Source: Baylisascaris procyonis (taxonomy: Eukaryota; Nematoda; Chromadorea; Rhabditida; Ascarididae). Taken from it: DNA of 64,000 nucleotides. This document shows, one piece after another, positions 9,849 to 20,000 of the stretch (positions within the stretch are counted from its first letter, which is position 1; the number at the start of each line of letters is the position of its first letter). A model generated the notes under the pieces. It made no database searches. It was given only the letters and a program-made list of their open reading frames with translations, and was not told the DNA's origin. The stretch spans positions 10,012,001 to 10,076,000 of the forward strand of contig JAZARR010000153.1 of NCBI GenBank assembly GCA_037389465.1. Direction: 5' to 3'. Both the position numbers and the translations under genes were made by a program.

Positions 9849-10368
9849 TGTCCCTATGAAATATTTCGTGGCAGAGATGGCGCGTGTTAACTTAGCGCTA
9901 CAGAGATCGCAAAAAGTCTTGCAGCGAATTTTTGAATTTATTTGCGGGAAATTTTGGCGGGAATCTTACTCGGTGTTTCCTCATTACTTACTCATTATTC
10001 CTTCATACCTCTCACTCCTTTCCATCCTCTTTTCTCCTCTTTGAATGCTTATTTCGTGGCGCTTTTACTTTAATTTTCTTTTACTTCTTTTAATTTTACT
10101 TTAATTTTATTTTACTTCCCTTTTAATTTTCTTTTGTTTACTTTGTTTTATAGATCTCCTATATTTTATTCTATTTATTTTACCTTACTTACTTTATTTT
10201 GTTCTATCTCTTATTTATTTCGTTTTGTTCATTTCATTTTTTTCACTCAGCTTATTTTATTTGTTTTGTTTATGTTGATATTATTTGTTTCATTTCACTT
10301 ATGGAGTTTGTTTTACTTACTCTTTTTGATTTATTTGATTTTATTTATGACATTTATTCGACACTGCT

Positions 10369-10446
10369 GTGACGCGTCCCGTGTTAAATTTGGCGGGAAG
10401 TTCGAATTGTGCGTGCTTGGCACAATTCCAAAAGCATTCGCAGCGC
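10369..10446 (+). repeat. GC-rich core repeat, copy 1
   Basis: A GC-rich island inside T-rich DNA containing GACGCGT, GGCGGGAAGTTCGAATT, GCGTGCTTGGCAC and TTCCAAAAGC in order. The same order occurs in copy 2. The word TTTGGCGGGAA (10,389-10,399) matches the E2F site consensus, which may be coincidence. Confidence 0.75.
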
Positions 10447-11279
10447 CAGACGTATCCAACGTATTCGCTAACAATAAAGTTATTGTAAGTGTAGTCGCCA
10501 ACTTTATTTTTTAGTTTTTTTTTTTGGTTGTTCTATTTTATTTGTTCATTTATATGTCTCATCTGTTTTATTTTATTTATTCTATTTAATTTAATTTATT
10601 TAATGGGGTTTAATTAATTTATTTTATTTATTTTATTAACTTTATTTGTTATGTTTAATTTAATTTTTTATCTTGATTTATTTGATTTCATTTATTTATC
10701 TATGTGTTTTGGTTTAGCTTAATTAATTTATTTTATTTAGTTAATTAATTTATTTCATTTTGTTTGTTTTATTACATTTATTTTACTCATTTTATGTTAT
10801 TTGTTCTATGTGCTTTATATTCTTTATTTTATTTTATTTAATTCTATTTGATTTGGCTCATCTCATTTATTGTGCTTTATTTATTTTATTTATTTTTGTG
10901 TAATTTCTCTTGTTTATCTTCTTTCATTTATTAAATTTACTCCAACTCATTTTATTTTATCTTATTTATTTTAATTTAATTGTTTTAAATTATTTGTTGT
11001 ATTGATTGTGTTATAGTCAATTTGTTAATTTTCTTTTATTTACTTTATTTTATAGATCTCGCATACTACGTTCTATTTATTATATTCTATTTATTTTATC
11101 TTTCTTATTTTATTTTGTTCTATCTTATTATTTCTTTTATTCATTTTATTTCATTCACTTTGCTTGTTTTATTTATTTTGTTTCGTTGATTTTATTTGTT
11201 TTATTTCATTTACCTTATTTATTTTATCTATCTCTTTTTAATTATTTTGTTTTAACTAGCACATTTATTTGATGCGTGC

Positions 11280-11361
11280 GTGACGCGTGCCGCGTTCACG
11301 CTGGCGGGAAGTTCGAATTAGGGGTGCGTGCTTGGCACATTTCCAAAAGCGCTCACAACGC
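11280..11361 (+). repeat. GC-rich core repeat, copy 2
   Basis: Contains GACGCGT, GGCGGGAAGTTCGAATT, GCGTGCTTGGCAC and TTCCAAAAGC in the same order and spacing as copy 1. Both are preceded by ACATTTATT. The shared flanks show the core was duplicated together with its T-rich surroundings. Confidence 0.75.
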
Positions 11362-11383
11362 TTGATCATTATTTCACGCGTGT

Positions 11384-11455
11384 GCGACGCGTCCTGTGTT
11401 GTATTCGGCGGGCATTTCGAAATGTGAGCGCGTACTTGGCGCCAAGCACGCGCCG
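11384..11455 (+). repeat. GC-rich core repeat, copy 3 (diverged)
   Basis: Contains GACGCGTCCTGTGTT, GGCGGGCATTTCGAAA and GCGTACTTGGC, so it is a diverged third copy directly after copy 2. It is followed by GAAGCCGCCGACATTT, comparable to GTAGTCGCCAACTTTA after copy 1. The second unit therefore carries a doubled core, or the first lost one. Confidence 0.65.
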
Positions 11456-12130
11456 CTAATAATATCCTTAGTACGCGTGAAGCCGCCGACATTTTTTTTT
11501 ACTGTTTTTATTACTTGTCCTATTTTATTTATTTTATTTTGTATATCTCATTTATTTTATTTCATTTACTTTGCTTTTACTTGATTTATTCTCATGAATT
11601 CAGTTTATTGAATTGAGTTTGAATAATTTATTTTACTTTATTTGTTTTGTTTTATTGACTTTATTTGTTCTTTTTAATTTAGTTTTCTTGCCTTATCATC
11701 TTTATTCTATTTCATTCTTGTTTTATTTATTTATTTTGATCTAGTTGCATTTGTTTATTTTATTTAATTGGGCTTATTTATTTTATTCATCTTATTTTAT
11801 TTGTTTTAGTTGTTTTATTTACTTTATTTATTTTGTTTATTTTATTGCATTTTTTATTTTTTTATTTTACTTATCTCATTTACTTTGCTTAGTTATTTTA
11901 TCTATTTTTGTTCAGTTTCGTTTGTTTATCTCGTTTATTAAATGTAATTAAAGTCATTTTATTTTATTCTATGTTGTTTATCTTAAATCATTTGTTGTGT
12001 TGATCTCGTCGCAGTTAGTTTATAATTTTTATTTATTTTTTTTATTTTGTTAAATTGCTTAATTTTATTCTGTTTGTTTTATCTTATTTTATTTTGGTTT
12101 GTCTTATTCACTTCGTTTTATTCATTTCAT

Positions 12131-13316
12131 TTATTCACTTCTTAAAGATAGCGTTACTCAGACCCACTGTATAACGTTACTTATTGCTGAATTTATTTTC
12201 CATTTATTACTTTGCTGTTACGACGCTTGCGTTTTTCTTTCCATTTACTGCTCACTTACATATTTGGAGCTTTTCAGGCTGAAGTACAAGTTGAAGAATG
12301 GCGAGCATAAAATGTGAGGAACGATTTCCTCCCGCGTTCCTTTTGAAAGGACGACAATTTCCTGAGAAATCGGCTGTTCAAATATCGGTTAGTGTTTGAC
12401 GCACTATTGTAATATTTCGCGTAGCATCACTATTTGTGCATGTGTGCTGTATTTTAGGGACCGCTTGTAAGAGGCTGTTGAAAAATTTCCTTCATATCGA
12501 TTATGAATTAAACTTTTTTTGCCGCAATCTCTCTCCTACGCTCTCCCACTCTCCAGCCTCCCTCTCTTTATAGGGGAAGAGAAAAGTGCGTGAGAGTATT
12601 GCTCAGGCAGAAGCGTTTATGCAGAATCACATACAGGATTGAGGTGAGTTCTTCCAGGATGGAGGACTGCGGACATTTCCATAGTCTTACTTGTGTTCAA
12701 AGTCGTTGGTTTAACTGAATTGTTGACTATCTTATGATGCGCGAGTGCAACGGAAGTTATTATTAAGACAGATATCCGAGGACTTTCTTGATACAACACG
12801 CATTACATAGGTTTGGGGTGACAGATAGAAATTTTTATACAAAAATTTAGGAGGCTTATTGCTTATGATGGAAGGGTTAGTTTTTTCGGAATGTTTATGC
12901 TTAGCTAGCCAGCCCTCACTTTCCCCCTTTCCTCCCCTCCTTTTTGTTTCAAAGGTCATAACTATTAAAATTACTATGCCTTGTTATAATTGCAGGTATT
13001 TTTAATTGCGATTTCCGGTTTCATACAATTATAAAAGATTTGCAAATTAGAACTAAAATGGGCGGTTAGTGAATTTGATAGGAGGAAAGAATTGTGCTTT
13101 TTATATAAAGAGTATAGAGCGAATGTGCGTTGTAGAAGAAACTTAACTCTTATCTTCTTTCCTCCTTCCATGTTGTACTGAAATGATGTGTGTAGATTCC
13201 TGTCGCCAATTGATGTCACCCGTTTGCAATGTTTATGGAGATGAAAAATTTTTGATAGATTTCTTTATAAGTGAGAAAAATTCAAGAGCTAAGAAAGGTA
13301 GCTGACACCGTAGTTA
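12131..13316. other. No clear gene; C/T tracts and splice-like sites
   Basis: Contains C/T tracts at about 12,527-12,568 and 12,912-12,949 and a TTTTCAG at 12,271-12,277. The latter is followed by a short frame ending LKYKLKNGEHKM before TGA, too short to call. Frames on the minus strand (12,617-12,799; 12,732-12,959; 12,974-13,219) are unrecognised and partly low-complexity. Confidence 0.45.
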
Positions 13317-13466
13317 ATGATACCAAAGTTATACCTCACGATAGAACTTTTTGAATCCATGGAAATAATAAGTAATAATCGTTTGATCGTAAAGGGCGAA
13401 CGGCTGTGTGGTGAGTACCATTCGACGGAAATGAGTTTCAGGTTGGAGAGGATCGTGTACTCCTGA
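13317..13466 (+). CDS. Small ORF, 49 codons, unrecognised
   Basis: ATG at 13,317 opens 49 codons to TGA at 13,464-13,466, beginning MIPKLYLTIELFESMEIISN, with LIVKGERLCGEYHSTEMSF in the middle. The composition alternates hydrophobic and charged residues and is not repeat-derived. The antisense frame 13,329-13,520 (63 codons) is equally open. A GTGAGT donor-like word (13,411) and TTTCAG (13,436-13,441) lie inside, but the implied intron of 31 bases would be unusually short. No family is recognised. Confidence 0.18.
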   Translation: MIPKLYLTIELFESMEIISNNRLIVKGERLCGEYHSTEMSFRLERIVYS

Positions 13467-13530
13467 GAGCGTGAAGGACGGGGTGATGCGTCTCCATCGC
13501 TTGGTGGTGGTGCTTAGCATGCACTCGGAC

Positions 13531-13572
13531 CTCCGTCACCCGCACATGAAGTCAGCATTCGCCAACTACTCG
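13531..13572 (+). repeat. 42-bp direct repeat, copy 1
   Basis: Starts CTCCGTCACCCGCACATG and ends GTCAGCATTCGCCAACTACTCG-like (last part GCATTCGCCAAC conserved). It matches 13,787-13,828 with about five differences, offset 256 bases. The sequence between the copies is not otherwise duplicated. Confidence 0.7.
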
Positions 13573-13786
13573 ATGCTCTGAAGCAGGTTTTTTTATGTAC
13601 GTGGGAAATATGAAATAGGCATTTTTGGGCGAGCGTATTAAAATAATGGATGATGAGAGGAATTGGGTAGGGTTGTTTTCTTCGGAAGGAGAATTAGGAG
13701 GGAGTGTGCGGGGTATGGAAATGTAGGTTTCGAAAAAAATTTGCAAGGAATTTATTTAAACGGTTTCGTATATAGCAAAATGAAAC

Positions 13787-13828
13787 CTCCGTTACTCGCA
13801 CATGCAGTCAGCATTCGCCAACATCTCG
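13787..13828 (+). repeat. 42-bp direct repeat, copy 2
   Basis: Starts CTCCGTTACTCGCACATG and shares AGTCAGCATTCGCCAAC with copy 1. It is the last repeated element before the telomere-like satellite that starts at about 13,951. Confidence 0.7.
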
Positions 13829-13950
13829 CTACTATGAAATTACCATTAAATTCGTTGCATGTGCAAGAAGCCCTCTGAAAGCAAATCCCCTAAACGTTTC
13901 TCACTTACAGGAAACCCTTTGAAATTAGTTCCAATCTAAAAGTCGATGAT

Positions 13951-14153
13951 AAGCCGTTGGGCATTAGCAGTTAGCCGCCGGCCGTAGGCTTTTAGCCATT
14001 GGCCGTTGGCCGTAGCCGTTAGCCGTTGGCCTTACCCGTTAGCCGTTGGTCATAGCCGTTAGCCGTTGGCCCTAGCCATGAGGCTGAGGACTTAGGCATT
14101 GGCTGAGGACTTAGGCATTGGGTGAGGACTTAGGCGTAGGGTGAGGACTTTGA
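13951..14153 (+). repeat. Subtelomeric satellite, irregular first block
   Basis: Begins with diverged GCCGTTGGCC / GTTAGCC words, followed by four 19-bp units of the GGCTGAGGACTTAGGCATT type, some altered (GGGTGAGGACTTAGGCGTA). It marks the border between unique DNA and chromosome-end repeats. Confidence 0.85.
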
Positions 14154-14318
14154 CATTTAGCCGTTAGCCGTTGGCCGTAGCCTTTAGCCGTCGGCCCTTA
14201 GCCTTATGGCTGAGGACTTAAGGCATTGGCTGAGGACTTAGGCATTGGCTGAGGAGTTAGGCATTGGGTGAGGACTTAGGCATTGGCTGAGGACTTAGGC
14301 ATTGGGTGAGCACTTAAG
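14154..14318 (+). repeat. Subtelomeric satellite block, 165 bp
   Basis: A 54-base leader (CATTTAGCCGTTAGCCGTTG and further GCCGT/TTAGCC words) is followed by six units of GGCTGAGGACTTAGGCATT type. The block ends in a 15-base truncated unit ending CTTAAG before the next CATTTAGCC. Confidence 0.9.
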
Positions 14319-14521
14319 CATTTAGCCGTTAGCCGTTGGCCCTAGCCTTTAGCCGTTGGCCCTGGCCGTTAGCCGCTGGCCCTTAGCCGTAAGGCTGAGG
14401 ACTTAACGCATTGGCTGAGGACTTAGGCATTGGCTGAGGACTTAGGCATTGGCTGAGGACTTAGGCATTGGGTGAGGACTAGGCATTGGCTGAGGACTCA
14501 GGCATTGGTTGAAGACTTAAG
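14319..14521 (+). repeat. Subtelomeric satellite block, 203 bp
   Basis: A 74-base leader starting CATTTAGCCGTTAGCC is followed by seven 19-bp-type units (one of 20, one of 18 bases) and a truncated last unit ending in CTTAAG. It has one unit more than the previous block and a 20-base longer leader. Confidence 0.9.
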
Positions 14522-14725
14522 CATTTAGCCGTTAGCCGTTGGCCCTAGCCCTTAGCCGTTGGCCCTAGCCGTTAGCCGTTGGCCCTTAGCCGTAAGGCTG
14601 AGGACTTAAGGCATTGGCTGAGGACTTAGGCATTGGCTGAGGACTTAGGCATTGGCTGAAGACTTAGGCGTTACCTGAGGATTTAGGCATTGGCTGAGGA
14701 CTTAGGCATTTGGTGAGGGCTTAAG
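14522..14725 (+). repeat. Subtelomeric satellite block, 204 bp
   Basis: Same architecture: 74-base leader, first unit 20 bases (extra A in CTTAAGG), then 19-base units and a 15-base final unit (TGGTGAGGGCTTAAG). It is nearly the same length as the block before it. Confidence 0.9.
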
Positions 14726-14873
14726 CATTTAGCCGTTAGCCGTTGGCCCTAGCCTTTAGCCGTTGGCCCCTTGCCGTTAGCCGTTGGCCCTTAGCCGTAT
14801 GGCTGAGGACTTAAGGCATTGGCTGAGGACTTAGGCATTGGCTGAGGACTTAGGCATTGGCTGAAGACTTAGG
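14726..14873 (+). repeat. Subtelomeric satellite block, 148 bp, telomere-proximal
   Basis: A 75-base leader and only four units; the last (GGCTGAAGACTTAGG) runs directly into CATTTAGGCTTAGGCATTTA and the telomere. The transition occurs at the place where other blocks restart with CATTTAGCC, so the first telomere-like bases substitute TTAGGC for TTAGCC. Confidence 0.9.
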
Positions 14874-17039
14874 CATTTAGGCTTAGGCATTTAGGCTTAG
14901 GGCTTAGGCTTAGGCTTAGGCTTAGGCTTAGGCTTAGGCTTAGGCTTAGGCTTAGGCTTAGGCTTAGGGCTTAGGCTTAGGCTTAGGCTTAGGGCTTAGG
15001 CTTAGGCTTAGGCTTAGGCTTAGGCTTAGGCTTAGGCTTAGGCTTAGGCTTAGGCTTAGGCTTAGGCTTAGGCTTAGGCTTAGGCTTAGGCTTAGGCTTA
15101 GGCTTAGGCTTAGGCTTAGGCTTAGGCTTAGGCTTAGAGGCTTAGGCTTAGGCTTAGGTTTAGGCTTAGGCTTAGGCTTAGGCTTAGGCTTAGGCTTAGA
15201 GGCTTAGGCTTAGGCTTAGGCTTAGAGGCTTAGGCTTAGGCTTAGGCTTAGGCTTAGGCTTAGGCTTAGGCTTAGGCTTAGGCTTAGGCTTAGGCTTAGG
15301 CTTAGAGGCTTAGGCTTAGAGGCTTAGGCTTAGAGGCTTAGGCTTAGAGGCTTAGGCTTAGGCTTAGGCTTAGGCTTAGGCTTAGGCTTAGGCTTAGGCT
15401 TAGGCTTAGGCTTAGGCTTAGGCTTAGGCTTAGAGGCTTAGGCTTAGGCTTAGAGGCTTAGGCTTAGGCTTAGGCTTAGGCTTAGGCTTAGGCTTAGGCT
15501 TAGGCTTAGGCTTAGGCTTAGGCTTAGGCTTAGGCTTAGAGGCTTAGGCTTAGGCTTAGGCTTAGGCTTAGGCTTAGGCTTAGGCTTAGGCTTAGGCTTA
15601 GGCTTAGGCTTAGGCTTAGGCTTAGGCTTAGGCTTAGGCTTAGGCTTAGGCTTAGGCTTAGGCTTAGGCTTAGGCTTAGGCTTAGGCTTAGGCTTAGGCT
15701 TAGGCTTAGGCTTAGGCTTAGGCTTAGGCTTAGGCTTAGGCTTAGGCTTAGGCTTAGGCTTAGGCTTAGGCTTAGGCTTAGGCTTAGGCTTAGGCTTAGG
15801 CTTAGGCTTAGGCTTAGGCTTAGGCTTAGGCTTAGGCTTAGGCTTAGGCTTAGGCTTAGGCTTAGGCTTAGGCTTAGGCTTAGGCTTAGGCTTAGGCTTA
15901 GGCTTAGGCTTAGGCTTAGGCTTAGGTTTAGGCTTAGGCTTAGGCTTAGGCTTAGGCTTAGGTTTTAGGCTTAGGCTTAGGCTTAGGCTTAGGCTTAGGC
16001 TTAGGCTTAGGCTTAGGCTTAGGCTTAGGCTTAGGCTTAGGCTTAGGCTTAGGCTTAGGCTTAGGCTTAGGCTTAGGCTTAGGCTTAGGCTTAGGCTTAG
16101 GCTTAGGCTTAGGTTTTAGGCTTAGGCTTAGGCTTAGGCTTAGGCTTAGGCTTAGGCTTAGGCTTAGGCTTAGGCTTAGGCTTAGGCTTAGGCTTAGGCT
16201 TAGGCTTAGGCTTAGGCTTAGGCTTAGGTTTTAGGCTTAGGCTTAGGCTTAGGCTTAGGCTTAGGCTTAGGCTTAGGCTTAGGTTTTAGGCTTAGGTTTT
16301 AGGCTTAGGCTTAGGCTTAGGGCTTAGGCTTAGGCTTAGGCTTAGGCTTAGGCTTAGGTTTTAGGCTTAGGCTTAGGCTTAGGCTTAGGCTTAGGCTTAG
16401 GCTTAGGCTTAGGCTTAGGCTTAGGTTTTAGGCTTAGGCTTAGGCTTAGGCTTAGGTTTAGGCTTAGGCTTAGGCTTAGGCTTAGGCTTAGGCTTAGGCT
16501 TAGGCTTAGGCTTAGGCTTAGGCTTAGGCTTAGGTTTTAGGCTTAGGTTTTAGGCTTAGGCTTAGGCTTAGGCTTAGGCTTAGGCTTAGGCTTAGGCTTA
16601 GGCTTAGGCTTAGGCTTAGGCTTAGGCTTAGGCTTAGGCTTAGGCTTAGGCTTAGGCTTAGGCTTAGGCTTAGGCTTAGGCTTAGGCTTAGGCTTAGGCT
16701 TAGGCTTAGGCTTAGGCTTAGGCTTAGGCTTAGGCTTAGGCTTAGGCTTAGGCTTAGGCTTAGGTTTTAGGCTTAGGTTTTAGGCTTAGGCTTAGGCTTA
16801 GGCTTAGGCTTAGGCTTAGGCTTAGGCTTAGGCTTAGGCTTAGGCTTAGGTTTTAGGCTTAGGCTTAGGCTTAGGCTTAGGCTTAGGCTTAGGCTTAGGC
16901 TTAGGCTTAGGCTTAGGCTTAGGCTTAGGCTTAGGCTTAGGCTTAGGCTTAGGCTTAGGCTTAGGCTTAGGCTTAGGCTTAGGCTTAGGCTTAGGCTTAG
17001 GCTTAGGCTAAGGTTTTAGGCTTAGGCTTAGGCTTAGGT
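14874..17039 (+). repeat. Proximal telomere: TTAGGC with zoned variants
   Basis: Mostly TTAGGC, with variants that cluster by type. TTAGGGC and TTAGGCATTTAGGC lie mainly at 14,874-15,000. TTAGAGGC (about ten copies) lies only at about 15,130-15,545. TTAGGTTTTAGGC or TTAGGTTTAGGC (about sixteen copies) lie mainly at 15,921-17,039. Between zones are runs of perfect repeats. Such zoning is typical of proximal telomeres, where old variants spread by local duplication and are not renewed by telomerase. A long ORF is impossible in one frame because each unit contains TAG. Confidence 0.95.
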
Positions 17040-20000
17040 TTAGGCTTAGGCTTAGGCTTAGGCTTAGGCTTAGGCTTAGGCTTAGGCTTAGGCTTAGGCT
17101 TAGGCTTAGGCTTAGGCTTAGGCTTAGGCTTAGGCTTAGGCTTAGGCTTAGGCTTAGGCTTAGGCTTAGGCTTAGGCTTAGGCTTAGGCTTAGGCTTAGG
17201 CTTAGGCTTAGGCTTAGGCTTAGGCTTAGGCTTAGGCTTAGGCTTAGGCTTAGGCTTAGGCTTAGGCTTAGGCTTAGGCTTAGGCTTAGGCTTAGGCTTA
17301 GGCTTAGGCTTAGGCTTAGGCTTAGGCTTAGGCTTAGGCTTAGGCTTAGGCTTAGGCTTAGGCTTAGGCTTAGGCTTAGGCTTAGGCTTAGGCTTAGGCT
17401 TAGGCTTAGGCTTAGGCTTAGGCTTAGGCTTAGGCTTAGGCTTAGGCTTAGGCTTAGGCTTAGGCTTAGGCTTAGGCTTAGGCTTAGGCTTAGGCTTAGG
17501 CTTAGGCTTAGGCTTAGGCTTAGGCTTAGGCTTAGGCTTAGGCTTAGGCTTAGGCTTAGGCTTAGGCTTAGGCTTAGGCTTAGGCTTAGGCTTAGGCTTA
17601 GGCTTAGGCTTAGGCTTAGGCTTAGGCTTAGGCTTAGGCTTAGGCTTAGGCTTAGGCTTAGGCTTAGGCTTAGGCTTAGGCTTAGGCTTAGGCTTAGGCT
17701 TAGGCTTAGGCTTAGGCTTAGGCTTAGGCTTAGGCTTAGGCTTAGGCTTAGGCTTAGGCTTAGGCTTAGGCTTAGGCTTAGGCTTAGGCTTAGGCTTAGG
17801 CTTAGGCTTAGGCTTAGGCTTAGGCTTAGGCTTAGGCTTAGGCTTAGGCTTAGGCTTAGGCTTAGGCTTAGGCTTAGGCTTAGGCTTAGGCTTAGGCTTA
17901 GGCTTAGGCTTAGGCTTAGGCTTAGGCTTAGGCTTAGGCTTAGGCTTAGGCTTAGGCTTAGGCTTAGGCTTAGGCTTAGGCTTAGGCTTAGGCTTAGGCT
18001 TAGGCTTAGGCTTAGGCTTAGGCTTAGGCTTAGGCTTAGGCTTAGGCTTAGGCTTAGGCTTAGGCTTAGGCTTAGGCTTAGGCTTAGGCTTAGGCTTAGG
18101 CTTAGGCTTAGGCTTAGGCTTAGGCTTAGGCTTAGGCTTAGGCTTAGGCTTAGGCTTAGGCTTAGGCTTAGGCTTAGGCTTAGGCTTAGGCTTAGGCTTA
18201 GGCTTAGGCTTAGGCTTAGGCTTAGGCTTAGGCTTAGGCTTAGGCTTAGGCTTAGGCTTAGGCTTAGGCTTAGGCTTAGGCTTAGGCTTAGGCTTAGGCT
18301 TAGGCTTAGGCTTAGGCTTAGGCTTAGGCTTAGGCTTAGGCTTAGGCTTAGGCTTAGGCTTAGGCTTAGGCTTAGGCTTAGGCTTAGGCTTAGGCTTAGG
18401 CTTAGGCTTAGGCTTAGGCTTAGGCTTAGGCTTAGGCTTAGGCTTAGGCTTAGGCTTAGGCTTAGGCTTAGGCTTAGGCTTAGGCTTAGGCTTAGGCTTA
18501 GGCTTAGGCTTAGGCTTAGGCTTAGGCTTAGGCTTAGGCTTAGGCTTAGGCTTAGGCTTAGGCTTAGGCTTAGGCTTAGGCTTAGGCTTAGGCTTAGGCT
18601 TAGGCTTAGGCTTAGGCTTAGGCTTAGGCTTAGGCTTAGGCTTAGGCTTAGGCTTAGGCTTAGGCTTAGGCTTAGGCTTAGGCTTAGGCTTAGGCTTAGG
18701 CTTAGGCTTAGGCTTAGGCTTAGGCTTAGGCTTAGGCTTAGGCTTAGGCTTAGGCTTAGGCTTAGGCTTAGGCTTAGGCTTAGGCTTAGGCTTAGGCTTA
18801 GGCTTAGGCTTAGGCTTAGGCTTAGGCTTAGGCTTAGGCTTAGGCTTAGGCTTAGGCTTAGGCTTAGGCTTAGGCTTAGGCTTAGGCTTAGGCTTAGGCT
18901 TAGGCTTAGGCTTAGGCTTAGGCTTAGGCTTAGGCTTAGGCTTAGGCTTAGGCTTAGGCTTAGGCTTAGGCTTAGGCTTAGGCTTAGGCTTAGGCTTAGG
19001 CTTAGGCTTAGGCTTAGGCTTAGGCTTAGGCTTAGGCTTAGGCTTAGGCTTAGGCTTAGGCTTAGGCTTAGGCTTAGGCTTAGGCTTAGGCTTAGGCTTA
19101 GGCTTAGGCTTAGGCTTAGGCTTAGGCTTAGGCTTAGGCTTAGGCTTAGGCTTAGGCTTAGGCTTAGGCTTAGGCTTAGGCTTAGGCTTAGGCTTAGGCT
19201 TAGGCTTAGGCTTAGGCTTAGGCTTAGGCTTAGGCTTAGGCTTAGGCTTAGGCTTAGGCTTAGGCTTAGGCTTAGGCTTAGGCTTAGGCTTAGGCTTAGG
19301 CTTAGGCTTAGGCTTAGGCTTAGGCTTAGGCTTAGGCTTAGGCTTAGGCTTAGGCTTAGGCTTAGGCTTAGGCTTAGGCTTAGGCTTAGGCTTAGGCTTA
19401 GGCTTAGGCTTAGGCTTAGGCTTAGGCTTAGGCTTAGGCTTAGGCTTAGGCTTAGGCTTAGGCTTAGGCTTAGGCTTAGGCTTAGGCTTAGGCTTAGGCT
19501 TAGGCTTAGGCTTAGGCTTAGGCTTAGGCTTAGGCTTAGGCTTAGGCTTAGGCTTAGGCTTAGGCTTAGGCTTAGGCTTAGGCTTAGGCTTAGGCTTAGG
19601 CTTAGGCTTAGGCTTAGGCTTAGGCTTAGGCTTAGGCTTAGGCTTAGGCTTAGGCTTAGGCTTAGGCTTAGGCTTAGGCTTAGGCTTAGGCTTAGGCTTA
19701 GGCTTAGGCTTAGGCTTAGGCTTAGGCTTAGGCTTAGGCTTAGGCTTAGGCTTAGGCTTAGGCTTAGGCTTAGGCTTAGGCTTAGGCTTAGGCTTAGGCT
19801 TAGGCTTAGGCTTAGGCTTAGGCTTAGGCTTAGGCTTAGGCTTAGGCTTAGGCTTAGGCTTAGGCTTAGGCTTAGGCTTAGGCTTAGGCTTAGGCTTAGG
19901 CTTAGGCTTAGGCTTAGGCTTAGGCTTAGGCTTAGGCTTAGGCTTAGGCTTAGGCTTAGGCTTAGGCTTAGGCTTAGGCTTAGGCTTAGGCTTAGGCTTA

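Larger units (their letters stand above)
8926..9985 (+). repeat. ~187-bp diverged tandem family, four copies
   Basis: Four related segments are anchored on ATTTCATAGCAG / ATTTCGTGGCAC-type words at 9,006, 9,194, 9,380 and 9,863, followed by a GCGCTAC...ATCGCAAA...TGCAACGAA...GCGGGA series. Spacings are 188, 186 and 483 bases; the last interval holds about 295 extra bases, including the inverted repeat around the (AT)n tract. Copies share an upstream C/T-rich lead with CTTTGATTT and TTTACTATG words. Copies differ substantially, so the array is old. No coding capacity was recognised. Confidence 0.7.
10040..12130 (+). repeat. TTTTA/TTTAT-rich low-complexity region with ~0.9-1 kb units
   Basis: About 2 kb dominated by TTTTATTTATT-type words on the plus strand. 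It is not simple slippage only. Landmarks recur in order: TAGATCTC at 10,151 and 11,053 (offset 902), GACGCGT cores at 10,371 and 11,282 (offset 911), and ATTTGTTGT with flanking TTATTAAAT words near 10,992 and 11,990 (offset about 998). This indicates two long tandem units. Phe/Leu/Ile-rich frames here (10,134-10,514; 11,006-11,272; 11,745-11,951) translate the low complexity and resemble membrane proteins only by composition. Confidence 0.75.
1..13950. other. Gene-poor AT-rich subtelomeric flank (overview)
   Basis: This is the non-telomeric part of the window. It is AT-rich and dense in stop codons. Frames above about 60 codons are isolated, overlap antisense frames and mostly fall in low-complexity DNA. 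Features seen are pyrimidine/purine tracts, T-runs ending in CAG, microsatellites and tandem repeats that become denser towards the telomere (8.9-14.9 kb). I recognise no protein family, tRNA, rRNA or transposon. Individual pieces are listed separately. Confidence 0.8.

Noticed and set aside
10395..10410. GTTCGAATT as a tRNA B-box or tRNA-derived SINE
   Set aside because: The final C of the B-box consensus is missing and no A-box or cloverleaf lies upstream.
10134..11951. Phe/Leu/Ile-rich frames resembling membrane proteins
   Set aside because: They translate TTTTA/TTTAT low complexity; there are no start context or splice signals beyond chance.
13411..13441. 31-base intron (GTGAGT...TTTCAG)
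   Set aside because: Too short for a usual nematode intron, and the reading frame is open through it without splicing.
13951..14873. CRISPR-like array
   Set aside because: Units are 19 bp tandem copies without unique spacers, next to a eukaryotic telomere.
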